A DNA stretch of 64,000 nucleotides from Rachycentron canadum (lineage: Eukaryota; Chordata; Actinopteri; Carangiformes; Rachycentridae). The position numbers and the translations under genes are program-made. Positions within the stretch are counted from its first letter, which is position 1; every line of letters begins with the position of its first letter. Below are positions 55,049 to 59,222 of this stretch, piece after piece. The notes beneath the pieces are model-generated. The model saw nothing but the letters and a program-made list of their open reading frames with translations. It did not search any database and was not told the DNA's origin. The stretch lies in assembly GCA_038496675.1 (NCBI GenBank), contig CM076653.1, forward strand, positions 25,881,643-25,945,642. Reading direction: 5' to 3'.

Positions 55049-58000
55049 AACAAATTCATTAGCAAAATGTTTAGATAATGTTCAATACCTCCATACAACT
55101 ATCTTGTTACAGACCAGAAACATATCTTCCTACATGGTTTGCACAAGGATAATCATAAAGAATTTACTGCTCAGCAACTTCCATTTGAACAACCACAGAG
55201 TTGTCAGTTGTCAACCAGATGATCAAAACTACCAATTTGACTAAATTATAGCACAAAAGAGGAACACAAGTCAACATTGGTCACAATGAATCATGTCCTG
55301 AGCCTGGATTATAGGAGGTTGTAAAAGACAAGTAAGATAATCCACTGAGCATGCATCACCTCTGATTACAGCTGTCACTCCTCAGATGGAATCAGTGGGT
55401 TGACAGATGAACCTGCTCTTAAAGGGGAATACCAACTAATTTCAGCTTTGAAATGCATTATTTTTACATTTGTGAATAATTATTACTTGCTACAAATCAA
55501 AAAATAAGTTTTAACCACCCACTAACCTGTGATGCTTAACTGGCTGGATACACATTAAATGCTTTGGATGAGTAGAAGAGTGAACAGAGTTCAAGAAGAT
55601 TTTCAGGGCAAAAAGAAGAATTTTCTGGACAGCAGTTGATAAATTTGCCACATCAAATGTTAGTCGAGCATCACATGATCGTTATTAATTGCCAGTGGTG
55701 CAGCTTCTGACTGTCCATCTGTATTAACTCTACAAAGTTTGGAGTCTTTACTTCTCAAGATCTGTTGATGATTACAAAACATATGTGACATTTGTTCATT
55801 CTTATCTTAGTATCCCCATTTAAATTTTCTGCGGCCCACCCTCTCTCTGTCTTCAAACTCTCACAAACCATCACATCGCAGCAACTCAGGCAACCTCAGA
55901 AACAAAATGGCGCATTTAAAGAGGACCTACTGTACTTGTAGACAACAGCAAAATGAGCACAAGACTGCTTTAATCAGGCCCTCGCTACCACATCTAGTCC
56001 ACCGACAACAATAACAGCCCAACAAAACAAACAGCCTGTGGCCTATGCTGACACGCAGAGAGGGACAAGTTGAGTTTATTTTCTAAATCCCAGGCTGTTA
56101 TACTGGTCAAGCAAATATAAGCCAAGATCAAATTGTCGCCACTACTGGTTATCTAGTGACAGAAATGCATCTCTTCCCTGAAGGGATTAATGCATGCATC
56201 ATGTAATACTGTATAACCTGCCTATAGAGTTACCACGATACAGTGGCACACATTTTACATGTATATCTCATCACATCTATCATCTGGGAGCATTGTTTTT
56301 GCCCTTCCATGTTCCATAAATGTTCATATACTGGAAGCCACTATGGACAAAATTAAGGCTTTATTTAAAGGTTAGTGGTTATAAAATAGGTCAAGCTAAT
56401 GAGGGTACATTCAGTACAGAACAACCATAGATAAAGCTTTGTGTTATTCCTGACAGACACTTTTAGTGCACAAAAAAGCTTGGACTGCCTCACTGTGTGA
56501 TTGCAACAAATGGCTTTGCCAGAGGTGGATCGGTAAAAAGCAGTTTAATAAACCATTAGCTCTTTGGGTGAGCACTTCCCTTCCTCCACTCACTATGCTG
56601 CAAAGATTTCCTCCTGGTCCGCGCAGAGCCATATGTGTGTGAGGGCTAATGACTATGATTAGGGAAGCCTGGATTAGGTCTTGCTGTGGTTCATGACACA
56701 CACATGGCACATGCACACTGGCACACATACACACTGAAAGCTAGCCCTGTCGTGTAAATTTGAAGGAAACCAAAAAAGCCAGATAACCTAAACAAAGTTA
56801 TGTACTACTGAATTAAAAGTTGAAATACACGGAATGGATTTTCCACAAAATGGTGCTAAATGACACAGATTACATATACGACTGTAACCAGCTCATCACT
56901 CATGTTCATGGAGAGGCCCTCTGGGATAAACAAAATATCAACAACGTGGGTGTGCTCATTTAGCACTCAATCTTAAGAGAGGACACATTTAAAATGGAAG
57001 GCTTTGTTCAAAACTGAACAACTCATATCCAAATAGCACTGGTATAAGTGTCCTTTCACCTAAAAATAACACAAGAGCAGTGTTATTAGTTCAAGCTTGT
57101 CAAACTTAAACCAAAGGAGAATTTCTAAAAGATTTCCAGATACAGCGCTAAAGCCACTCTGATGCCTCTGTACATTTTGTACTGGCTATTCTCCAAAGAC
57201 AATTTATTATGAGTGATTGCTGTTTTTTTCATTGCATAACATCTCTCATTACAGAAAGACAAAAGAGAATGGCAATTAGGGACTTCCTCTTTGGGGGCAT
57301 TTTATGAACCGACAGAGGGGAAATGCTCAGCCCCTTAATACCTAGCAAGTGCAAGCCTTAAGAATACCACGCCATTTGTCTTTGAAAGACTAACGCATTA
57401 TCTCCTATGTGGAGCAGGAAAATCACCCAGTAATTCTGCACTCATGGGGCTACGAGGTAAGCCCTCTAGTCAGATAAAATTAGGCTCAAATGTCTGGACA
57501 AGTTACAGTAACAGTGACCACCTCGCCTAAAGAAAATAAATCAGCTAGCCACGCGGGCAGTCTCTGAGGGAGACTAGAAAAGGGCAACAGGTGGCTGTCA
57601 ACTTAGAGAGCGAGAGGGTCATCATCCACTTAGAGAGGAGCAGCAAGTCTGTCTGCCACTCCCCTAAGCTAAGTCAAGCACCAGCAGGAGGAGAGAATAG
57701 GGTAAAGCCATTTCACAGTAGTGTGTGGACTAGGTTCAGCCAAATAAACACAAGTACAGCCATGTTCAGCATGTTACCTGTTACATCAGGCAAAAACGGG
57801 AAATGTCTTTTGGCTATCCGGTGTTATAAAATCAGGGAGTTTCACCCAGCAATATTATTACCAACAATTTAGTGTTTGAAAAACCTGCTTATATAACATA
57901 TGGTAGGTTTAATATATCAGTTACATAATTATAGTGTCAAGAGCATCAAAGAGAAATTCTCCTTACAATCAACATGTACAAACTAGATCTCATCAGGTTC

Positions 58001-59082
58001 AAGCAAAAGCTGTGTTTCTTATTTCTTGTGCGTCTCACCAATAGTTGTGCTGTCATGACAGAACAATCTCAATAAAATCCACTTAATTTAAAGTTTTCCA
58101 TTACACGTCACGTCACGTCAGTAGGTAGAATAAATAACCAGAAACAACTATCAGTGATCGTTCTCAGATCATAGTTACTTCATTTAAATGAAAAATGTCT
58201 AGGCCTTTAGTTGACTTCTACTGCACAAGAGAATTACGAGCAAATTTAAAATCTTACAATTTACAACCTAATTGCTTTTCCAGGTAGTGGGTTAATTTTG
58301 CGCTTGAAGCCTGTAAAGGAGGCACCATGTGTCTTTGTGTGAGAATGTGTGCTTCTCCACGTGTGCCCTGCTACGGATCAACCACAGTGGCCTTTGTTAA
58401 GATACCCTTTAACTCTCTGGCAAATTACTTTACAAGAGGTTGTGTTCATTCCATACATTTTACATGCATTAAACAAGGTAACAGGATAATTAACACCTAT
58501 TTATCAATTGCAGAATGTTGTGGAGAAATTAAGCCTAAAACAGGCACTTCAGGCAAACTTTACAGTACATAGCAGTCAGTAAAATCTCAGGCTGCAGCAT
58601 CCTCATTTTATTCAAAAGCCAACCACTGATAAACACATTGTTCTTATATGTGTATGTCTGCACGCACGCCACATGCATACGTGTTTGCATATGTTTTCAC
58701 TCAGCTCTTTGTGCTAGTTCCCTCACATTACTCAAAGACACCAGGAAGCCTAATAAAACAAAGTGACAGAACACAGTAACTCATAAAATGTTTTCAGTCT
58801 CTAGTCTGTGCCAGCGTTCTGTTTCAGTGTTGTTGAAATGTTGTTAATTCTCACTCAAATTAAGATTCTAGGCTATTTCCCCAAACTGCCACTGTGCAAG
58901 TTCAACAAGGTAATTAAAGCCAATAGCTCATTGGTGATATTGACTGGGGAAAACACACTGACCACCATAAAGTGAAATTTGATGAATGCACACTTCACAG
59001 TACAACTTATTACTCACCAATGCAGGCGTGAACTCTGACTGATAGCTGTGTTCGAAGGATAATGCTGTGTTTTTTTCCTCTC
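10..59082 (-). CDS. fhod3: FHOD3 formin, partial gene model (exons 3-18, joined)
   Basis: Sixteen minus-strand exons join in one open frame: 59082-59018, 23800-23733, 22298-22193, 9911-9817, 8973-8862, 7957-7863, 7742-7599, 7403-7156, [5755-5642, 5521-5351 candidate cassettes], 3694-3587, 3444-3310, 2908-2858, 2131-1944, 1567-1019, 932-10. Every junction has AG/GT borders and matching phase, giving 962 codons without the cassettes and 1057 with them. Order of parts: end of the N-terminal GBD-like domain, FH3/DID armadillo repeats, basic serine-rich linker, charged helix, acidic linker, FH1, start of FH2. FHOD formins nucleate or bundle actin filaments. FHOD3 builds and maintains sarcomeric actin in heart and skeletal muscle and is held inactive by DID-DAD contact (known of the family). 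The FH2 entry reads KKKKTIRLFWNEVRP, which matches remembered FHOD3 rather than FHOD1. Start codon, most of FH2 and the DAD lie outside the window. Paralog a or b is undecided. Confidence 0.93.
1019..1567 (-). CDS. fhod3: fhod3 exon 17: acidic linker with conserved Ser-rich block
   Basis: This 549-nt exon (residues 473-654, with split codons at both ends) has acceptor TTCTCTTCCAG and donor GCAG|GTATGA. The first half is rich in Glu, Thr and Pro with little recognisable conservation. The second half is very acidic (stretches such as VEVDVEIEEDCEKEQQ). The end carries the strongly conserved FHOD3 block LSEKERQNEEVNEKDNC followed by SASSISSTSSTLEREEREEK. Mammalian FHOD3 has nearly the same words here. 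The serine run before a Glu-rich stretch fits acidophilic kinase sites, but this is inference. The intron to exon 18 is only 86 bases (933-1018), a typical compact fish intron. Opposite-strand reading frames of 172-205 codons over this exon are shadows of its biased GAG/GAA codons. Confidence 0.92.
1568..1943 (-). other. fhod3 intron 16 (376 bp)
   Basis: AT-rich intron between GTAAAG (1943) and the CAG acceptor at 1568. A short CA run lies near 1737-1746. No other feature seen. Confidence 0.85.
1944..2131 (-). CDS. fhod3: fhod3 exon 16: end of charged helix and Arg/Ser linker
   Basis: This 188-nt exon (residues 410-471) follows acceptor TTATTGCAG and ends TCGG|GTAAAG. Its start, YKTVERLAAEEFERERPR, matches the mammalian FHOD3 segment YKYLEQLAAEEHEKE and finishes the long charged helix begun in exon 14. 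The rest (TRGRTEITLCLSSNPASRS and onward) is a Ser/Thr/Arg linker comparable with the mammalian SRGRADLSLDLTSPA region, but less conserved. The first base completes an Arg codon with either exon 15 or exon 14. The exon therefore works whether or not the 51-nt exon 15 is included. Confidence 0.92.
2132..2857 (-). other. fhod3 intron 15 (726 bp)
   Basis: Intron with GTAAGT donor at 2857 and TTATTGCAG acceptor at 2132. It holds a short imperfect CA run near 2569-2592. Nothing else recognised. Confidence 0.85.
2858..2908 (-). CDS. fhod3: fhod3 exon 15: 51-nt charged cassette exon
   Basis: A short exon of exactly 17 codons with acceptor TTTTATCTCAG and a strong donor AAAG|GTAAGT. It encodes (N)RDYVDKREEARQAREE(R), very close to the mammalian FHOD3 segment RDYLDKREEQRQAREER as I recall it. 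The segment extends the charged alpha-helix of exon 14 into exon 16. It is symmetric (phase 2 in, phase 2 out), so skipping leaves the frame intact. As I recall, mammalian FHOD3 protein isoforms occur with and without this segment. Too short for simple reading-frame searches; found by splice sites and phase. Confidence 0.9.
2909..3309 (-). other. fhod3 intron 14 (401 bp)
   Basis: Intron between donor AA|GTCAGT and acceptor CTCAG. AT-rich; no repeat or second feature seen. Confidence 0.85.
3310..3444 (-). CDS. fhod3: fhod3 exon 14: charged ER-rich helix
   Basis: A 135-nt exon (residues 348-391, split codons at both ends; acceptor AAATGCAG, donor CAA|GTCAGT). It encodes PSLGGLLTSSYRQHQESLAA and then alternating Glu/Arg through MEREERLQRIEREERNRF. 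The mammalian counterpart is LLTSSFRQHQESLAAERER, so identity is clear. The pattern of i to i+4 opposite charges suggests a single alpha-helix or coiled coil. It is followed by exon 15 or directly by exon 16. Phase 2 on both sides. Confidence 0.94.
3587..3694 (-). CDS. fhod3: fhod3 exon 13: Ser/Pro-rich linker
   Basis: A 108-nt exon found from its sites: acceptor CTGTCTTTTAACAG and donor CCTGACAG|GTTGGC, phase 2 on both sides. It encodes ITANGTPYPGRHQPPISSI and then a stretch ending SSVASSPDSRPD. Composition and position fit the mammalian linker that reads SSVPTTPTSSVSPPQ just before LLTSSFRQHQ, although the alignment is loose. The linker joins the FH3/DID region to the charged helix and is expected to be disordered. 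Because it is symmetric, it may be optional. The intron to exon 14 is 142 bp (3445-3586). Confidence 0.8.
3695..5350 (-). other. fhod3 intron 12 (about 1.66 kb, left of candidate exon 12)
   Basis: Holds an 18-base poly(A) on the + strand at 4059-4076. The right end (about 5032-5350) stays open in the exon 12 frame down to a stop at 5032 and is Ser/Pro/Gln-rich, so exon 12 could be longer than drawn. No additional exon was recognised between 3695 and 5031. Confidence 0.6.
5351..5521 (-). CDS. fhod3: fhod3 candidate exon 12 (alternative, end uncertain)
   Basis: A very good acceptor (long pyrimidine tract ending CATCCTAG at 5522) opens a frame in phase 2 that fits exons 10, 11 and 13. The predicted peptide starts SVAPAVADTPNMCLNLKC and includes KTRTSSPVSVAPKKRNFSP. 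The best donor in the required phase is TTG|GTGTGT at 5351, giving 171 nt and keeping the frame. The frame itself stays open to 5032, so a weaker donor further on is possible. I cannot align this to a remembered FHOD3 sequence. It occupies the position of mammalian cardiac exon 12, from exon numbering recalled from the literature. It could also be a chance open frame behind a good acceptor. Confidence 0.5.
5642..5755 (-). CDS. fhod3: fhod3 candidate exon 11: poly-Glu acidic cassette
   Basis: A 114-nt exon with an excellent acceptor (about 90 bases nearly free of purines, ending CTCTCACCACAG) and donor CGCAG|GTATTT. It encodes a run of 11 Glu, then GEEDEDEEEADDESHP and VTVSSRQGT. Both ends are phase 2, so it can be spliced in or out. 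It lies where mammalian FHOD3 has its muscle-expressed exon 11 (inferred from exon order). The purine-rich GAG/GAA run would act as both a splicing enhancer and a slippage-prone repeat. Plus-strand frames here are mirror images of the repeat. Alternative: a CT-rich intronic tract that only looks like an exon, but the phase match at both sides argues against this. Confidence 0.65.
5756..7155 (-). other. fhod3 intron 10 (1.4 kb)
   Basis: Intron between the AG|GTGAGG donor of exon 10 and the acceptor of candidate exon 11. AT-rich body; pyrimidine-rich minus strand at the exon 11 end. No other feature recognised. Confidence 0.75.
7156..7403 (-). CDS. fhod3: fhod3 exon 10: linker after DID, basic phospho-site-like motifs
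   Basis: A 248-nt exon (residues 229-310) with acceptor TTATTTCCCAG and donor GAAAG|GTGAGG. It starts MTLRHEDGDDETQMPPSG and continues KDRRRASVGG and LERRRSRRHSLQ, almost word for word the mammalian FHOD3 linker (LRHEDGDET, DRRRASV, LDRRRSRRHSVQS). RRRAS-V and RRHS-L fit basophilic kinase consensus sites such as PKA; whether they are used is unknown. The end (SAPASPSSPHTHASSF to EDISER) is a Ser/Pro linker. It closes in phase 2, the same phase shared by the next five exons. Confidence 0.95.
7599..7742 (-). CDS. fhod3: fhod3 exon 9: C-terminal part of FH3/DID domain
   Basis: A 144-nt exon of 48 codons (residues 181-228), phase 0 on both sides, with acceptor TGTGTTTCAG and donor TATGAG|GTCAGG. 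It encodes TLAGLPDQDSYYDMVDCLEE and QRHLSRKGTDLDLVEQFNIYE. Mammalian FHOD3 has TLSGLPDQDTFYDVVDCLEE and GTDLDLVEQLNIYE. These are the last helices of the armadillo-like DID, the surface that binds the C-terminal DAD in the autoinhibited state (family knowledge). Introns on both sides are short (195 and 120 bp). Confidence 0.96.
7863..7957 (-). CDS. fhod3: fhod3 exon 8: FH3/DID domain
   Basis: A 95-nt exon (residue 149 split, then 150-180) with acceptor TTCTACAG and donor AATAAG|GTCAGT. It encodes (G)TKLWSNVMEILDEKDGVDTE and then LLVYAMTLINK, matching mammalian GVKPWSNIMEILEEKDGVDTE. It is an armadillo-repeat helix pair in the DID. It joins exon 7 through a Gly codon split 1/2 and exon 9 in phase 0. 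Confidence 0.96.
7958..8861 (-). other. fhod3 intron 7 (904 bp)
   Basis: Intron with GTAAAG donor and CTACAG acceptor. It holds a short C-rich stretch around 8396-8415 and 8462-8471. Nothing further recognised. Confidence 0.85.
8862..8973 (-). CDS. fhod3: fhod3 exon 7: FH3/DID domain
   Basis: A 112-nt exon (residues 112-148) with acceptor TTTGTATAG and donor AAGAG|GTAAAG. It encodes FRLVVKTALKLLLVFVEYTE and then SNATLLIKAVNVVDAKR. The mammalian segment is FRLVVKTALKLLLVFVEYSE, nearly identical. It is a hydrophobic helical repeat of the DID core. It leaves one base (G) for the Gly codon finished in exon 8. Confidence 0.97.
8974..9816 (-). other. fhod3 intron 6 (843 bp)
   Basis: Intron with GTAAAG donor at 9816 and TATAG acceptor at 8974. 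AT-rich. No repeat or RNA gene recognised. Confidence 0.85.
9817..9911 (-). CDS. fhod3: fhod3 exon 6: FH3/DID domain
   Basis: A 95-nt exon (residue 80 split, then 81-111) with acceptor TTTGTCCAG and donor TCCAAG|GTAAAG. It encodes (A)LGQIMLYVDGMNGLISHNE and then TVQWLYTLVGSK. Mammalian FHOD3 reads ALGQIMLYVDGMNGVINRNE, TIQWLYTLIGSK. It is part of the armadillo-like DID. It is separated from exon 5 by a 12.3 kb intron, so this domain is spread over more than 16 kb of DNA. Confidence 0.97.
14645..14850 (+). repeat. diverged teleost interspersed repeat (copy 1)
   Basis: The stretch contains, in order, a block resembling CACCATGTTAGC, CACAAAGTACAGCTAAAG, a segment near GATGAAAAGTAAGGGATCAC and AATTCATCCAGAGGGGACAT. 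This order of words is what I remember of a very common teleost repeat family (often ending AATTTCATGGCAATCCATCC). The copy is truncated and diverged. Related material occurs at about 38390-38975. The class (LINE tail or other) is not settled here. Confidence 0.65.
16765..16816. repeat. (GT)21 microsatellite with GCGTGCGCGC end
   Basis: Pure alternating GT at 16765-16806, followed by GCGTGCGCGC to 16816. The whole tract is alternating purine-pyrimidine and so can adopt Z-DNA. Confidence 0.97.
17560..17606. repeat. AT/TATATG microsatellite
   Basis: (AT)n followed by about four units of a TATATG-like 8-mer (ATATATGT). Simple-sequence tract in intron 5. Confidence 0.95.
17761..17832. repeat. 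(CA)36 microsatellite
   Basis: Uninterrupted CA repeat of 72 bases, the longest perfect microsatellite in the window. Long perfect tracts are usually length-polymorphic. Confidence 0.99.
18241..18296. repeat. (GA)n microsatellite
   Basis: GA repeat with a single TT interruption near 18254-18255. The pure purine strand (+) can form H-DNA. Confidence 0.97.
22193..22298 (-). CDS. fhod3: fhod3 exon 5: FH3/DID domain
   Basis: A 106-nt exon (residues 45-79) with acceptor CTCTTCTCAG and donor CAGGG|GTACGT. It encodes DDKDLVHEFVVAEGLTCLIK and then VGAEADQNYQNYILR, which I recall as essentially identical in mammalian FHOD3. This is the first well-conserved armadillo repeat of the DID. It starts in phase 0 and leaves a single G for the Ala codon completed in exon 6. 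Confidence 0.97.
22299..23732 (-). other. fhod3 intron 4 (1.43 kb)
   Basis: Intron with GTAATT donor and TTCTCAG acceptor. AT-rich, with a short TG-rich run near 23419-23432. Nothing further recognised. Confidence 0.85.
23733..23800 (-). CDS. fhod3: fhod3 exon 4: start of FH3/DID domain
   Basis: A 68-nt exon (residue 22 split, then 23-44) with acceptor TTCCATACAG and donor TTTCAG|GTAATT. It encodes (E)KLYNSTGRELRRALFSLKQ and IFQ; mammalian FHOD3 has EKLYNSSGRDLRRALFSLKQ. The segment is the first helix pair of the DID. It is too short for a simple frame search and was found by homology, splice sites and phase. A 35.2 kb intron separates it from exon 3. Confidence 0.96.
24720..24763. repeat. 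compound CT/CA microsatellite
   Basis: Imperfect (CT)n passing directly into (CA)n on the + strand. Simple-sequence tract. Confidence 0.9.
35352..35412. repeat. (GT)n microsatellite with GC interruptions
   Basis: GTGTGC-type units at the left end pass into about 20 pure GT units. Alternating purine-pyrimidine throughout. Confidence 0.95.
36403..36424. repeat. (TTTA)5-6 tetranucleotide repeat
   Basis: Tandem TTTA units on the + strand in intron 3. Confidence 0.95.
36584..36605 (+). other. G-tract cluster, potential G-quadruplex
   Basis: Runs of 8, 3, 5 and 3 G separated by single A residues on the + strand. This fits the usual four-run quadruplex pattern. A C-rich counterpart lies at 36777-36803. 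Confidence 0.8.
36777..36803 (-). other. C13/C6/C4 tract (G-rich on minus strand)
   Basis: A run of 13 C, then 6 and 4 C separated by AA. The minus strand is G-rich and could form a quadruplex. Homopolymer length here is also prone to sequencing error. Confidence 0.8.
37158..37179. repeat. (ATT)7 trinucleotide repeat
   Basis: About seven ATT units in intron 3. Confidence 0.93.
38390..38975 (+). repeat. diverged teleost interspersed repeat (copy 2, with tail)
   Basis: Recognisable words in order: CATGCCAACATCATCAC, ATCCATCCAACTGTTCTTGAG, CAGCCTCATGGTGGCATTGG, GGAAAAGTCAGGGGATTAA and a tail near ATTTCAATCTGGCCTAAA and ACATCACCATCCCTAGGGC. I remember the same series (CTCATGGTGGCGCTAGAGG, AAAAGTCAGGGGATCACC, TTTCAGTCTGGACCAAAG, CATCCCTAGAGCC) from a family widespread in teleosts. 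The left border is uncertain. This copy keeps the tail that copy 1 lacks. Confidence 0.72.
40985..41240 (+). repeat. teleost interspersed repeat with GGAGCCTATCCCAG core
   Basis: Starts near CATCCATCCATTTC, followed by GTCTGGAGCCTATCCCAG, CAGACAATCACAG, CACATTCACACCTGTGAGCA, GTTTAGAGT, and then ACACAGGGAGAACTC. This order is characteristic of a very abundant fish repeat whose consensus I remember with the same landmarks. The copy is diverged and has internal deletions, so it is old. I do not assign it to a named element. Confidence 0.78.
41407..41426. repeat. (AT)10 microsatellite
   Basis: Short pure AT repeat; a second AT-rich stretch lies just before at about 41340-41352. Confidence 0.93.
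51117..51197 (+). other. exon-like island on the opposite strand (unproven)
   Basis: An 81-nt stretch with a good acceptor before it (GTCCTCTTCACAG) and a good donor after it (ATGGAG|GTGAGA) on the + strand. It would encode MGGLQEEILLVLEFFLSTEL and DNVRNG, starting with CCATGG, a favourable start context. It is GC-richer than its surroundings. I do not recognise the peptide. It could be a real exon of an antisense transcript, a fragment of an old element, or chance. Confidence 0.15.
52945..53290 (+). repeat. teleost repeat with AATCGATTA-type ends
   Basis: Landmarks in order: GACAGAAAAATAATCGATTA near the left end, GCAAAATGCCAAACATTC, GAGGATTTATTGCTCTCC, GATTTTGGATTGTTAGT, GTGACCTTGGGCTTTTGG, ATAAACCAAACAATCAGTCC, and ATAATCAGATAAATTGATT at the right. 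I remember this series from a very common fish element whose ends are rich in AATCGATTA and are partly inverted copies of one another, as in non-autonomous DNA transposons. Family name not assigned. The copy is diverged. Confidence 0.75.
54997..55046. repeat. (CA)25 microsatellite
   Basis: Perfect CA repeat of 50 bases in intron 3. Confidence 0.98.
58104..58120. promoter_or_regulatory. triple tandem CACGTCA array (CRE/E-box-like)
   Basis: Three overlapping copies of CACGTCA at a 5-bp period; the other strand reads TGACGTG repeatedly. TGACGTG resembles CREB/ATF half-site variants, and CACGT resembles part of an E-box. Function is inference only. It lies about 0.9 kb to the left of exon 3, at the 5' end of intron 3. 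Confidence 0.3.
59018..59082 (-). CDS. fhod3: fhod3 exon 3: end of N-terminal GBD-like domain
   Basis: A 65-nt exon, the most 5' coding piece in the window. Acceptor TTGTCTTTACAG and donor ATTG|GTGAGT are both strong. It encodes (one base) RGKKHSIILRTQLSVRVHAC I, matching remembered mammalian GKKHSIILRTQLSVRVHACI. It leaves one G for the Glu codon finished in exon 4. In FHOD proteins this strand-rich part ends the small N-terminal domain with a ubiquitin-like fold (GBD) just before the DID. Two further upstream exons (start codon, conserved FLDDTDPFNST-type region) are expected beyond base 64000 and were not found in 59083-64000. Confidence 0.95.
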
Positions 59083-59160
59083 CTGTAAAGACAAAAATAG
59101 ACAAAAGCAGAGAAAGAAAAAATGTTATTTGTACATTAGGACCATTGTGATTGTGCTTTT

Positions 59161-59162
59161 GT

Positions 59163-59197
<35 letters not shown>

Positions 59198-59222
59198 AGT
59201 GTGTGTGTGTGTGTGTGTGTGT
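59161..59222. repeat. (GT)n microsatellite 78 bp from exon 3
   Basis: GT repeat with TT and GA interruptions. In transcript orientation it is a CA-rich tract ending 78 nt before the 3' splice site of exon 3. Confidence 0.96.

Larger units (their letters stand above)
23801..59017 (-). other. fhod3 intron 3 (35.2 kb)
   Basis: Giant intron, donor TTG|GTGAGT at 59017 and acceptor ATACAG at 23801. Contents seen: microsatellites (24720-24763, 35352-35412, 36403-36424, 37158-37179, 41407-41426, 54997-55046), G/C tracts (36584-36605, 36777-36803), teleost repeats (about 38390-38975, 40985-41240, 52945-53290), an exon-like island on the + strand (51117-51197) and a triple CACGTCA array (58104-58120). 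No gene or RNA gene could be supported. The longest open frames (for example 45179-45703 +, 174 codons) have no family signature. Long 5' introns of muscle genes often carry enhancers, but I cannot identify one by eye. Confidence 0.85.
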
